Source: Takakia lepidozioides (Eukaryota; Streptophyta; Takakiopsida; Takakiales; Takakiaceae). Taken from it: a stretch of DNA of 64,000 bases. Under the pieces are notes generated by a model. That model was not told the DNA's origin and did not search any database. It saw only the letters and a list, made by a program, of their open reading frames with translations. The position numbers and the translations under genes were made by a program. The stretch's first letter is position 1. Every line of letters starts with the position of its first letter. Location: the NCBI GenBank assembly GCA_030704615.1, contig CM060732.1:5766001-5830000 (forward strand), written 5' to 3'. This document shows, piece after piece, positions 10,565 to 22,519 of this stretch.

Positions 10565-13500
10565 TCAGCTGGGCTCACTATCCGTATCCAAATAATCTTC
10601 TCCTTCACTACCCACATCTGCAATTTGCCTGGCGGTAATTACCAACCCTGGAATGTCTTCCTCATTAAAGGTAACTGCTCCTTCCAAAGAGACTGGTTCG
10701 GCCGTATCTGGTAGATTTCGTGGTTTTATCAGACCCTCGTGGTCGGCATTCTCCCCTAGGTCCAGATCATGGACGTCGGCAACGACTCGTTTGGCCCGGG
10801 GGTCCTTGTGAAGAACCACCTTCCATCCCGGCGCATGGATGTCATCTGAAAAGAAAACTTGCTCAACTTGCGATGGGAAGATGAATGGCTCTTCATCTTG
10901 TGGTAGCATTTTTCTGAAATCAGCAAGGAGGAACCCGTACTCATCCCGTTTCATGGTGGCATTCTCTCCTACCATATTGGCTTTACCCAAGAACAACGGA
11001 ATAGAATTGGCTTCACAAGACCATAGTCTAGTTTAAGGATCTCTTTGATCACTCCTACATATTGCACATGGCATGAAATTGGATTCTGATCTCGTGCACA
11101 GCTCCTACTCTCTTGTTCAAAAAATGATGCCACTCCGCTGTCATAAGTCACCAGGAGGCTGGTGTTGGCATCGTCCACTCTATAGTGATTGCCATATGCT
11201 TTCATTGACCGGTACGAAGTGGCAATCAGCCCTGGGGGGAATGACAGACTCACCATGCCCTCATCTGGGTCCTCGTTCTCTGATGCGTACACTGCAATTG
11301 CAGATCTGACCCACACTGTAAAGAGCTGCAGCTCCTCCATTGTTGTCGGGTACTCCACCGGGGATCTGCGCCTACGACCGCCCCTCCGCCATGCTTTTGC
11401 AAATGCTCTCCGTTCCGTTTTCAGGCGGACCTTCTCCGCTGCATATTTTCTGGTAGAAACCAAATAGAAGCTGCAACTCAGTCCCCCTGACCAACACCGT
11501 ATTGTACATGCATGCCACATGTAGAGTGTGTCCTTTCAAGCACATTGTAGTGATGCAGCCTACTTCATGATCACTTGCAAGCAACAACACCAACTACGAA
11601 ACACCCTCTGTTGTCGTCTGAAGCACCCTGTTAGTACACGATCCCACTCCCATAGTGGCCGGAATGACTTGTGACAATATATATGTAATTCATGCATACA
11701 AAGACCATTAAGAATAGCACAAGAGGGATGTAAAGTTTACACCCACTGTCTCCATGGTGTCATGGTTGTTGTGTTGTTCAGCACATAATCATGTGCCACA
11801 TCCCGAAGGCGCAGGCTCATGGCACGCTTTGTTCCACCACCTTCTAGGACCTCGCCTACAACTCCTTCTTCCTCGTTCTCGTCCCACACCCGTCGTTGTA
11901 TTGCATCAAATGAAGACATATACTCTGTCATGAAGCCCAGGGCTTCGTCGCGGATGTAGCCCTCCGCCATACTCCCCTCTGGCCGTGCCATGTTGCGTAC
12001 ATACCCCTTCAGATCCTTCATGTACCTCTCCATGGGGTACATCCAACGGCTGGCTACGGGCCCACACACATGCAGCTCCTCTACAAGATGCACTAGCAAG
12101 TGCGTCATGACGTCAAAGAATGATGGAGGGAATTCTTTCTCCAGCAAACATAGGGTCACAGCCACATCCTCATGCAGCGATGTAATGTCCCTCGGATCCC
12201 ACACCTTCGCACAAATCTTCCTAAACACTCGACTTACACGCATTATGGCTGTTCGAGGACCCGACGCCATCGTACCCCGAATGCACACTGGCAAAATCTG
12301 CTGCATCATCACGTGTAGATCATGTGACTTCATCCCCGACCATTTCTTGTTTATGGCATGATTTTGGAAAGCACCCGAGAATCCGGTTGGCACTTTCATG
12401 GCTCCCAATGTCTTCAAAAATTCCTCTTGCTCTGATTTGGTCAGGACGTATGATGCTGCTGGCATGAGCACTTTGCCTGGTCTATTTGGATCAGGCCTTA
12501 GCCACAGATGTGACCGTATCCCTTCAATCTCCATGTCCTTTCGTACGTTTATCGTATCCTTCTCCCCAAAGATAGTCTTCAGAATGTTCTCGCAGAAGTT
12601 CTTCTCACAATGCATGGGGTCCAGGAGGTACCGCTGCAAGAGGTTCTGAAATGCCAAATGTCCTCCCATGAGACCAAGTTTATGGGCAAAAATAGAAGAA
12701 TATGTGGCAGAAGTTGTCCATGTTACTACATTCTGCTTTCAACAACTGCACGATCCTCTACACAGTGAGGTGTACGACTTCAACATCTACTGCATATAGT
12801 TACACTGACTTAGGAGTTGGTGGAAGGACTCCTGACAGTAAAGGTAATTCCAGGAAGCACAATGTGAAAGAAAGTGAGTGAATGGGGGGGGGGGGGGGGG
12901 GGATTCATGCACCTTCCAGTATGGCAAATCCCAAAGGATTGTCCGGCGCTTCACCCCGTGCGACATGGCTGGATCCGCACTACTTCCTTCTCTCCCTCCA
13001 ATCTCCATGAACGCCTCTTTCTCCTTTGCAAATTGCAATGTCTCCTCCGGTGTCACAGCATTTGGTGCCATTCTCTTTTCAACACATCCATTGAAGTGCC
13101 GGCCTGCTCGTCGGTAGGGGTGGTTTCTTGCAAGGTAACGTCGATGCCCCATGTATATTGTCTTCCCTAATGGCTTTGAGTGCCGTGAATCCACATAGGG
13201 CCCACAAATGGGGCACCCTTTGTAGCCCTTCGTCTTGCAACCCGCAACAAGGCCATATGCGGGGAAATCGTGGATTGGAATGCCAAGTCATGAGCTCACT
13301 AATGGTCTTGCATTTGTACATTCGTAATAGACGGGGGATAAGGGGAAAGTGCCTCAACACCTTGGCTGGCTGTTGTAACCTGCCCACATCATGGTATCGG
13401 GCTGCACCGCATTTGGGGCACTCCATAGCGTCCTTGTACTCTCTTCTGAAAAGTACATGTCCTTTTGGACATGCATGTATTTTCACGTAGTTGAGGCCGA

Positions 13501-14255
13501 GCTTCCCAATCATTTTGTTGGCCATGTGACAGCTTTTTGGCATTTCATTTGGTTGTGGAAGCAAGTTCAGCCGAAGCAAAGAGAACAACTCGTCCACAAA
13601 ATGGTCTGACACACCGTGGGTTGTGCACAGGTTCATCAACAGCATGCTGGCAGCAAGCTTTGTGGATTTGCATCCCTCGTACAGTGGCACACATGCTTCT
13701 TCTAGTGTCATGTGTGCAGAATTCTCATTTCCATCTCCACCTCCTTCCACGCCTTCCCCCACGTGAATGCCTTCATTTCCTGCGTCATCACCATCCCCAG
13801 TTGTCGCAGCGCCGTCCCCCTCTTCAGCATCGTCCATGATGTGGAATGCTTCCTGCAACATTCGAGTAATCTCCACCCCTCCGTCCATGCCTGGTTCCTG
13901 TCCTGCGCCCATGACATAGTCCTCGTCTGGCCTGTCTGTATGGCTCCCTCGGGGGTGTGCATTGTCCAATTGTGCCCACTCCTCATCGTCTTCGTCTGCA
14001 GGTCCATCTCCAATCCACACCCGAAATGCTTCATGTCTTTTGTGGTGAAGGAGATGTGTGCACACCGTCCTCAGATCTACTTGTAGTGCCCAAACAACGT
14101 TCACATGGGCATGGCATCCTTGAAAGCCCAAGGGCTCGGGCACGTGCCACTTCTCTTTCCCACAACCTGTCATCCCGGTTGTTCTGTCTACAGGGGTGAT
14201 TAATTGGAAGTCCTCCGCATGGGCGAGGGGAACTCATTTTTGTTGGGGAACTCAA
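10565..14255 (-). pseudogene. TNP2-type CACTA transposase, left copy, core deleted
   Basis: Domains follow the usual TNP2 order on the minus strand. A Transpos_assoc-like start (14.26-14.0 kb) has CPCERC followed by HLLHHKRHEAF. An acidic linker leads to the TNP2 N-part with ECPKCGAARY and KVLRHFPLIPRLLRMY (about 13.4 kb). Then come a YMGHRRYLARNHPYR segment and LWDLPYWK (13.2-12.9 kb), LLDPMHCEKNF, and a DUF4218 region with SFFDVMTHLLVHLVEEL (12.67-11.74 kb). A DUF4216-like end has LFRCSWV, DEYGF and PSQVEQVFF (11.5-10.57 kb), closed by an acidic tail. Frames change near 14.05, 13.2 and 10.99 kb. A GT/AG intron explains some but not all of these. About 400 bp between the LMTWHS and FPRIWP segments (near 13,275), present in the other copy, is missing here and removes the catalytic core. 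The normal role is cutting and joining CACTA ends in the nucleus. Confidence 0.8.
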
Positions 14256-14804
14256 GACAGACAGGAGAGAGAAGTGGGTCTATGGGCATATCAGAATTAC
14301 AAGAGCACACCAAAAGACTGGAGATTTGTTCCATCTATGCACCTTCGGTACAGATGGTGAAGAGAGGCAAAGGCCGTGTGGGGAAGTACATACATCAACT
14401 CCCCCAACTGCACGAACTATTGGGCCCCTTGTTCTCTTCCATGGTATGCTCTGCCCCAATCCAAACACCCTGAATTCTCCATTGTTGCTACTGCAGCCTG
14501 CTTTCATTCACATCAACAGCATGTCAAGGGCGTCACAAGAACTTCCTATAGGAAATGTGACAGTTTATGGGAGAGGAGATATGTCAATCATATCTTCATT
14601 TACCAGGAAAGATGATAACCCCATCCCCACCTCACAGCCAACAATCTCCACGACGCCAGACTTTCATATGTCAGCATGCACCTGTTTTGACCTTCTGGCA
14701 GGCTGGCCCACACCTTCGAAGTAACACAAACGGATATGACCTGGTCAAATTTCCCCTTTTCAGCCTCAACGACACTCCCTGTGCCCAGCTGTAGAAGAGG
14801 GCAA

Positions 14805-15405
14805 GCAGGTCTTCGGATATTCTCAGCAAGGGCATGGCAAAGATGCTCTGCAACTTTTCAACCAAGTTTTGAAACAGCAAGGGGTGAAGCCAAATGATGT
14901 TACACTCATTGCAGTTCTGTCTGCATGCAGCCATATGGGCCTAGTAGATGAAGGACAACACTATTTCCATTCTATGAGTAGAGATTATAGATTGTACTCA
15001 TAAGACGTTGTATGCCGTAGCCTTGTGGCCATTGACCCTGCGCCCAGTTTGAGCGGGAACAAAAGGAACAGAACCTACCTCCGTCAGGGGCTGACGGTGG
15101 TAGTAAGACTTACCATCATATAAGGAATTAATCCGGGTTTTCCAGATATCCTCTAGAAAACCCTTCACACAAGCATCAATCTGCTGTGTGTGATAATAGA
15201 ATCATTCCAACAGGAAAACATTTTGGCTGCATGGTTGACCTTCTTGGCCGTGCAGGGCGCTTGGATGAGGCGGAGAATTTCATCAACAGAATGCCAATTA
15301 AACCAGATGCTTTAGTGTGGGGCTTTACTTGGTGCCTGCAGAATACATGGCAATGTGAAGCTAGCAGAGCGTGCTGCAGAATGTTGTCTCAAAGGTGAAA
15401 AGTTT
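14805..15405 (+). pseudogene. PPR (PLS-class) gene fragment captured in CACTA-1L
   Basis: Plus-strand translation gives pentatricopeptide motifs: YSQQGHGKDALQLF, then PNDVTLIAVLSACSHMGLVD, then [20 protein letters not shown] and [11 protein letters not shown]. These are the late motifs typical of organelle RNA-editing PLS-class PPR proteins. The coding run stops at 15,002 and resumes at about 15,190. The intervening ~190 bp are related to the LINE-like tail of CACTA-1R near 49.27-49.38 kb. A frameshift near 15,320 follows. Only about 130 codons survive, with no start and no E/DYW end, so it is a captured fragment of a host gene. The same fragment is in the other copy at 52.86-53.47 kb. Confidence 0.8.
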
Positions 15406-15409
15406 CAGA

Positions 15410-16332
15410 TGCAGACATACGGTGTGACATTTCTGGTAGTCAGTGAAGGACCGAAAGTGAGGAAAGAGATATGTGTATCACGTCTGTGGGATTCCTAAAG
15501 GGCCACAAGGAGTAGAACAACAAACAAATAACCATAGAAGGGCCCACAAAGAGTCAGAGAACTACTCAAGGCTAATATCGGTTCATTGTTGCAACTGGCC
15601 CCACCATCTGACCTTGAATTTATGTCGTCGGGAGCTTAAGGAACGAATGCCAAACTCGCCCCGAACAGCCACATTGGCTGTTTTGGAGCATGCTGACATG
15701 CACATGAAAACCGTGTCAAGGGCTTGGTGTCAATTGTGCTAAGAGATCAGCTAGTGAGTCGAGGTAACCCTCCCCGTGATTGTGAAAAAGAAGACATACC
15801 GAGTCATTTTCTTATCCAAGCATATATTAACCATGATAGATGAGACCTTTAGTTTTTGGATGGATAATAGACAAGGCCGCTTTTAAGGACATTGACCATC
15901 CTACCAGGACTACCTCTCATTTGCTTGAAGCCTGGACTGCAATAAGACATTGAGGATATGAACTGTTCAAGCATTACAAAAAATGAAAGAAACAAAGAAA
16001 CTGTATGATGTCCACTGGAGATTACAGAACAAGCCTGCATAACAGGCCAACCAAATGTCAGTTGTGTGAATCACTACATCTAGTTGTCTGGAGGACTGTA
16101 AGTGGTTTAGGGTTTAACGTCTCAAAGTCGAAAAGGCCATAGTGTCGGATGCACGACACGTGTTCATATTTGAAATCAACAACGGCCGGATCTTCACCTT
16201 GAGCTCGGGGGGTGTGTGATCACACTCCCCTCCTTGTCCTTCTTTCCTCCTTTGCATGTCTTGGTCTTCCTCGCTCGTCTTTGTCTTGCTCATGGTCTAT
16301 GTCCTCGCTCGTCTTCATCTTTGTCATGGTCT
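15410..16332. other. CACTA-1L spacer with inverted LINE scrap
   Basis: No gene of its own is recognised. At 15,590-15,700 a short segment is the reverse complement of part of the LINE fragment near 18.17-18.31 kb. The remainder is probably the promoter side of the plus-strand gene block: a run of C/T-rich sequence precedes the ATG at 16,333. Confidence 0.45.
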
Positions 16333-16632
16333 ATGTCCACGCCTAGTAAGAAGCGGTCGACCGCCGAGGCAGCATCACCTCCTCCCACTTGTGCACATTC
16401 CAGCCCCGCGGTGCGAAGGAGCCCCCGCCTGGCTCGACTGAATCTGGTACAGATGGCGTCGGTGCGAGAGGGAAGGCAGAGCAGTGGGCGGTCTTCCAGT
16501 TTGGATTCTGACACAAGCGACTATAGCATGGGCGACGACGATGAGGTGGAGGACAGTTCGGCGGAAATTGCACCTCCATCTGCAGAGTCTCTCCAAAAGG
16601 TGCGCAAACGGCACAAACCCGCTGCGCATGAG
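16333..16632 (+). CDS. CACTA-1L plus-strand gene, probable exon 1
   Basis: An ATG at 16,333 opens 100 codons ending at GAG|GTGAGT, a strong splice donor. The product starts MSTPSKKRS, is Ser/Pro-rich, has an RRSPRLARL basic patch and an acidic DSDTSDYSMGDDDEVEDSS stretch, and ends KVRKRHKPAAHE. The exon ends in phase 0, which matches the start of the Transposase_24 exon at 19,053. I recognise no domain. It is preserved in the second copy (51,611-51,910, minus strand). Confidence 0.6.
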
Positions 16633-16689
16633 GTGAGTTCTACCCCTACTTCTGTTCATGTTCTATGGGCGTTGAGTTCTCCTGAAACT

Positions 16690-17830
16690 GAAACTGGGAT
16701 GCACATATCCATAAAGTTGTTCAATCGGATCTCGTAGTATAGAGGGCAGTAGAAGAAGAAGTGTTCTTCAGTTTCAATTTCCTTGCTGCGCCCTATGCAA
16801 GCTGGACATAGGCGGTCCTCCCGTTGCAGGTTTTCCCATCTGCCAGTCTCTATCCGTAGGTTGTGGGAACCCACCCTGAACTGCCCCAATGCCCTCAGGA
16901 GGGAAGGAGCTAAGGGTGCTGAAAGGTAATTTGGTCTCAAGATTCTATCATCGCGGAGCACCAAGAATGTCTCTCGATAGAAGTGGAGCTTTGTTGTGAG
17001 ATTGGGTAGCATCCAAGTTCTCTTCACATGTAATTCCATAAGCTCTCTCCGAATGAGTCTGTTGCGGTCATGTGTGGATGTGATGTCCACCTCATCTGGG
17101 TTCATTGGTAATAGGAAAGTAGTAGAAAGTCCGTTACGTTGAAATAAACTGTCCACTCGAGCATACCAGGAGTTCCCGAAACCTGCAGCTTTGAGCCTCA
17201 TAGATGTTGTGAGGGCCCTTGCCACTAGCCCTTTGGGTGGAAGGGCCTGCAATCTATTCCTCACAGATTGTAAGCCTGAACTGTGCCTCGGATTGCAATG
17301 GTACACATGCGAACTCTGCACCTAGGATCTGAGAGGGAGTTGTGCTCCTGGCGCCAAGCATTGCTTGGAGAAAAGATGACTGTAATGGTTCCAAAATCTT
17401 TTCCCACCAGGAGACAGGGACACCAGGTGCCCAGAACTCACAACCATAGATGGTAGCAGGGCTGACGACGGTGTCAAACAGACACTTTTTGGTCGGGGGA
17501 TGCCGCACATGTATTTGCTTGCATTTGGCGTGAAGGCGGACGGAGGCCGCCTTACCTTTAGTCAATCTGTCCAAGGCAGTGGCTGCAAAGTGAAACTTGG
17601 GGGAGTGGATAACCAGACCTAGGTACCGGTATGATTTGACAATCTCAATTTCCTGCTGGTTGAAGATGAATCTACGATCAGCCTGGCCATTGAAGACCAT
17701 GATCTTGGTCTTGCTAAGATTGACTTGCATCCCAGAACTGTTCCAAAATTTAGAGATGGCGTTGCAGAAAGACCGGGGATTGTGCCAAAAGGGCAACATC
17801 ATCAGCGTAGAGGAGATGTGATTGGGCAGA
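16690..17830 (-). pseudogene. LINE reverse-transcriptase fragment A, left copy
   Basis: The minus-strand frames give a non-LTR reverse-transcriptase C-terminal half. Near 17.8 kb is a DDV-type catalytic remnant, followed by SGMQVNLSKTKIMVFNG, the typical segment after the RT active site, then SYRYLGL. A zf-RVT-like end has a CPAC pair and a later H...YC (about 16.75-16.8 kb). It lacks the endonuclease and the N-terminal RT. It sits inside the intron between exon 1 and the Transposase_24 exon. Its orientation relative to the element is opposite in the second copy. Confidence 0.75.
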
Positions 17831-17834
17831 AAAT

Positions 17835-18575
17835 GAAGTTAGGCAGAAATGTGCAGTGGTAGCAATCAACGACAGAGGAGAGGGAGGAAGTGATCTTAAG
17901 TGGCAGTGGGGTAGCCAAGAGATCTCGGTCCTCCCTTCCTACACTTACCTAGGCGTTGAGTTTTCCTCCAATTGTAATTGGGATGCACATATACGGAAAG
18001 TTGTTCAAACTGGCAAGGGCAAAGCTCTGGGGCTCACTAAATTTTTCCACTGCAGAGGGGTCATCTCTGAGGTTAAGAAAACCATGCTTTGTCGCGTTAT
18101 TAGACCTGCCTTGGAGTACGGATCTGCTATATGGGTTGATAACTCCAACCAGGCTAAGTCTCTAGAATCCATTCAAGTGGGGGTGCTTAAGGAGTGTATG
18201 TCAGCATGGAGAAAACAGCCAATGTGGCTGTTCGGGGGTGAGTTGGCATCCCATCCTTAAGCTCCCGACGAGATGAATTCAAGGTCAGATGGTGGGGTCA
18301 GCTGCAACATATGCCCAACACCAGATATCCTAAGTTGATCGACTCTAAATCTTGGAAACAGGACCGCCCTGTCAAACAGACTAAGTCCTGGCAGAAGAGA
18401 GTAGAAAAGATTCTCAAGGACCTGGACCTGGATCCGCAAGTCTTGACCCTGCTGGATAAATCTGCCTTACAGGCTGTAGTGTCTGAAGCCATGTCTGTTG
18501 CCATGAGATTGTCTGATGAAAATGAAGTTAGGCAGAGAACTTCCCTGAACTTGTTTCCAGTCAGTGACATGGGGG
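17835..18575 (+). pseudogene. LINE reverse-transcriptase fragment B, left copy
   Basis: Plus-strand translation gives another non-LTR RT tail, with LPSYTYLGVEFSSNCNWDAH, then MLCRVIRPALEYGSAIWVD. It breaks off at about 18,575. The other copy continues for about 425 bp more and reaches a zf-RVT-type finger. It is joined head-to-head with fragment A. Frameshifts and stops show it is inactive. Confidence 0.75.
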
Positions 18576-19052
18576 ATAGGGTCATTGTCTGACTCCTGCC
18601 GTGGGTGCTATCACCATACAGACCACCGGCTATCCAACCTATATCCAAGCTGAATCAATTTTTGTCTGCACCTGTGTTTACAAACATTGAGAGTCTTTAG
18701 GCCTTTTGGGGCTCCGATGCTGGGCTCCGCCATACAGCCATTTGCTGATTGTGTGAATAGATGTCCACTCCCTATGTGCAAAACCCAGATGGATGTTCTG
18801 TTTCCTGGTAAGTGTGTATGATGGTACTGATGTGAACCCGCCCACATTATGTTTCTTCACCAATGAATGGCCTTACATGTTATGAGGACATTCTGTCCCT
18901 CTCCTTTTCAGTTTTTGGCACTTGCGCTGCAGGGGAGTGGGTTTGAGGTCAGCCAATCCATAGTTGTGGTTGTGGGATCGTTTGTGCTCTGGTGACGTTG
19001 TGTTCAGTAGGACTACAGCTGATGCACCTTGTGTGTGGGATGTTTTTGGCAG

Positions 19053-19868
19053 CGGAAGGGGAGTGAAGCTGCAGCAAAGCACTCACAGCCACCACACAAT
19101 GCCAACCAACACCAACCTTGGCACCCACCCCCTGCCGCATGGTCTCCACAACAGAGTGCACCATGGGGAGCCCCCCCTGCTTCGGGGTCGTGGCGTTGGC
19201 TTCCTGATGCTGGCACGTCACAATGGGGGCCTCCCACATCTCCATACGGCCCTCCCCCCTCCGGCACACATCAGTCACCCCCCACAACGTATGACGGCGC
19301 TGCTCCAGAGCATGGGGGCAGGAAACGGACATCAGAGCTGAGGAAGGAACGACGCCATGCCATGAAACAATGGGAAGGAGATGGAGAGGGAAGGGTGGCT
19401 GCAGGGCTAAAGCGCCACAAGGTGGAGGTGCATGGAAATGGAGTCATCAATGTTGGCTGCGAAGGTAAGGAACACTGGCAGCGTGATTTGCGTGGCCTGG
19501 CATTGCGTTACCTTGACTCAAGCGTACAAGACATTGACCAGCAGTCCCAGAGTGCCATGTCAACAGTAATAGAGGGCATAAATGGAATGTACGAGTACAG
19601 ACCTATCCCTGCCAATCGTGATTTTATAGTGAAGCAGCATGTGGGAAGATAATGAAAGGAGAAAGAGCAAAACTGAAAGATAAATGGGCAAAGACTGGTG
19701 TGAGGCCAATGAACACTGAACCCGCCTATTGGGATAAGCTTGTTGCCTACTGGGAGTCCCCTCGTGGACTTGCAAAGGCTGAAGGGATGAAGCAAGCGCG
19801 TGCTTGTGTCACGAACCCCTCGCGTTGGGGCCGGGCAGGAGGGAGTTGCAGGCCAAGCAGCCCGTTTG
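19053..19868 (+). pseudogene. Transposase_24 (Ptta/En/Spm) exon, left copy
   Basis: A splice acceptor (TTTTTGGCAG) precedes 19,053 and a donor (TTTG|GTAATC) follows 19,868. The product has a Pro/Trp/Gln-rich start, then a GRKRTSELRKERRHAMKQW basic region, and ends in the hallmark of the plant Ptta/En/Spm family: KGERAKLKDKW, PAYWDKLVAYWESP and GMKQARA. These proteins bind the subterminal repeats of CACTA elements and work with TNP2. The left copy has a 2-bp insertion near 19,636 that breaks the frame and a further small indel near 19,845. The right copy is open throughout, so this one is inactive. Confidence 0.75.
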
Positions 19869-20329
19869 GTAATCTCCTCACCCCCTTCTCATTGCTCCTA
19901 CGTTGTGGCATGTTCTGATGGAAGAGACACCCACGAGTGGGTTTTATTGCTTGTGCAGAATTAGTTGTTATGTGATATGCAGGGCAGTGCTTTGTCCATA
20001 TGCTCCTGGCATTTTGTACTGACAGTGTGTGGATGGGCAAATACAGAAAAGACGCAAAGCGCGGAGCCCGTCACTGTCCGAGCTCGGGGCGGAGCAAAAG
20101 AACTATGCGACTGGCACCCCATCAGAGTCTGTTTTGAGCCAGGTTTTGAAGTCCGGTTTCCATTCATGAATCTGTTGTTGTACTAAGATTTGGTGGGTAT
20201 GTGGGGCCCCCACGCATGGTACACGAGGGGTGTTATGCCAAACCCAGCCATCTCCGAATGCCTGAAATCCTGCACATTCGGCCTCTTCTTCTGGTTTTTA
20301 ACAGTACGGGTGGGTGTTTGTATGCGTAG

Positions 20330-21470
20330 GGAGCGGGGAACTCAATGGCAGCCCGCATCGGGGCCCTGGAGAGGCTTGCGGCTCTCTCTGCGGAGCGGGA
20401 GAGGGGAATGGAAGCACAACTGAAGAAGATAGTGAAACTCATGATGAGGCAAAAAGGGGGTGTGACGGTGGCATTATGGAAGACCCCCCTGCTGCGACCA
20501 TTGTACCTGAGAAGGAGGAAGTAATTGTAGTGGGTAGGGATGTGACAGAGGTCCAGCCTGTTGTTGATGATATTCACAGTGGGGGGCAGGGTCCACTCGT
20601 TGAAGAGGGAGAGGTCCAGCGAGTTGGTGGGGATGACATGGACGATGGGGGGGTCATTGCTCATTCTATCAAGGGAAAAGGGGAAGCTGTAGGGGGAGAG
20701 GGTGGTAGTTTGCCTGGTCCAGGCTGCAGGGGGACCGAAACTTTGTCCTCCGGGGTGACTGTTGTCTCCCAACCCACTGAGGTGAGACCCCGTGACACCC
20801 CTTCAAAAGCTCCTTTCATAGAAAAGTCGAAACTAATTGTTCTAGACCTGAACGGGATCCTGTGCCACTCTATTCCTAACTTTCAGCCCAACCCGAGGCG
20901 TCATTGGCCATGGGTGTTGACCACCAACAAGTATGTTTTCCCAAGGCCCCAGGTCTGCGAGTTTTTAAACCTTCTCTTCCGTCATTTCTACGTTGGGATA
21001 TGGTCCTGTGCTTCCAAGGGGAATGTTGCAGACATCTTCAAAGTGGTGATGCAGGGGTCAAGGGTTCTCCCCTCTTTGTGTGGTCACAAGAGGAGTGTGA
21101 CCCCTTGACAGAGCCACACCCCACAAAAGGGCCTGCCGTACAGAACTTACAGAAGAGACTGTCGAGGGTGTGGTTGGAATTTTCTGGATTTAACGAATCC
21201 AACACCCTCCTAGTGGATGATTCACCACACAAGGGGAGGGGGAACTCCCCTTTGAACATGGTCCATCCATTGTCGTTTGATGTCACTAGCAATGTCAGTG
21301 AGGGGCCCGATTCAGAGTACCTTTTAGAAACAGTCTGGCCCTACTGCCAAGATTTGTTTTGCTCCAAGGATGTGCGTGTCTTCACAAGCACGCGGAAGCT
21401 GACCCCGACTGGCAGCTTGAATGTGGGAGAGGATGGGGTCGTTGGGGGAAGTACTTCTGCGCCCATGCAG
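20330..21470 (+). pseudogene. FCP1/NIF-like HAD phosphatase exon in CACTA-1L, frameshifted
   Basis: The product has a coiled-coil-like start (ALERLAALSAERERGMEAQL), an acidic linker, and then an FCP1-homology fold: KLIVLDLNGILCHS (motif I), YVFPRPQVCEFLNLLF, WSCASKGNVADIF (motif II) and TLLVDDSPHKGRGNSPLN (motifs III-IV). The second aspartate of the DxDx(T/V) signature is Asn (D-x-N), a change also seen in a plant FCP1-like subfamily that I recall only in outline. Two one-base losses against the right copy (near 20,467 and 21,055) break the frame. It lies between the Transposase_24 and TNP1-like exons and is bounded by an acceptor (GTAG) and the donor ATGCAG|GTGAAA. See the right-copy entry at 46,381-47,523 for the intact exon. 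Confidence 0.75.
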
Positions 21471-21578
21471 GTGAAACTAACCTTACTTTTTTGCAACATG
21501 ACATCGATGGATAAGATATGTTTGTTTTGTTCCCCCCGGATGCCCTCTCACGCAAGGCTGGCACTATATGTTTTGCAG

Positions 21579-22514
21579 GGACCACATGTACAGGGAGTGG
21601 CAGTGGGGTCGTCTGTGAAGAAGGTGGGTCCTGCGCCAAGGACCATAGTGCTACGGCGGCAGCATTCCGGATTCCCCCCCGGCATGAGGAGGCAGGCTCC
21701 AAGGTATGGTTGTTCCCAGCCCCTCTCCGCAAACTTACTTGGTTGGTTTCCTTTATGGATACACTTCCTGAAGCGTTGCAATGTGTATTCATTGCAGGTG
21801 AGCAAGAGGAGTGGGCTGTCCCCGGCACCATCATCGCAGCAGGACGTGGTTCCCCAGGCATGCATTCATGGCTCCTTGCTTTGCCTGGCTGGTTTTTTAG
21901 TAGGGTTATTTTTGCCAGGAGGTTGTAGTGTGCACGGTCTGAGCAGGGTGTAAGTTAGCTTGCTCCGTGGAGGTGTGTTTATACCATTGCAACCACCAGA
22001 GTTCATGTTATTCTTATCCGTCTGACTAAACCTCTTTTTGCTGCTGCAGTTGAAGACACGTGGGCAGCTTTCCTCAGTTGCCACCCTCAGCGACGAGCTT
22101 CGCTTCAAGGTAGGTTGGTACACCATGAATTTGCTGCTGATTCAGTATTGTGGCAACCAAGATCGTTTCCATGCCCAGCTGCGCTTGACTTTCACCCTGT
22201 CATTGCTATGTTTGTTGCTGAGTGGACCCTGATGTTGGTGTCTGCAGATATCAGATCCTGTGTTTCTCCTGAACCCCCATGACAAGCGGTCAAAGACAGC
22301 CGCCGCCAAGGCGGAAGTGGTGGGAATAGCCGGGGTTGACAAGTTCCACTGCAAGGACATTCCATCCGGGGGTACAAGGTGAAAGTCCACGAGATCATGC
22401 TTCCAAGTGTTACACTGCCTTGCCCAAATGTGGACGATGCCCCCCCCAGACCACACTAGCGCACGTGAAAGGCACGGTGACTCTGTGGCCAGAGAAGAGT
22501 ATGAGGAGGGGTGA
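21579..22514 (+). pseudogene. 3' exons of the CACTA-1L plus-strand gene, TNP1-like end
   Basis: Clear splice signals mark 21,579-21,703 (TTTTGCAG| and AAG|GTATGG), an exon starting at 21,798 (ATTGCAG|), 22,050-22,109 (GCTGCAG| and AAG|GTAGGT) and a last exon from 22,248 (GTCTGCAG|) to a stop near 22,514. The last exon reads DPVFLLNPHDKRSK, then WYKVKVHEIMLPSVTLPCPN (seen fully in the right copy), a pattern like the TNP1/En/Spm domain found at the end of plant CACTA accessory proteins. One or two bases are missing near 22,372 (SG|GTRG in place of SGWYKV), shifting the frame. The exon list is a prediction. Confidence 0.55.
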
Positions 22515-22519
22515 AGGTA

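Noticed and set aside
19013-19341. Overlapping long frames on the opposite strand of the Transposase_24 exon (and 48,510-48,902)
   Set aside because: Shadow frames of a GC-rich coding exon; no motifs of their own.
20314-20460. Plus-strand frame start at 20,314 as the true start of the FCP1-like gene
   Set aside because: It is out of frame with the coiled-coil region; the right copy shows that the frame from the ATG at 47,508 is the intended one and the left copy has lost a base.
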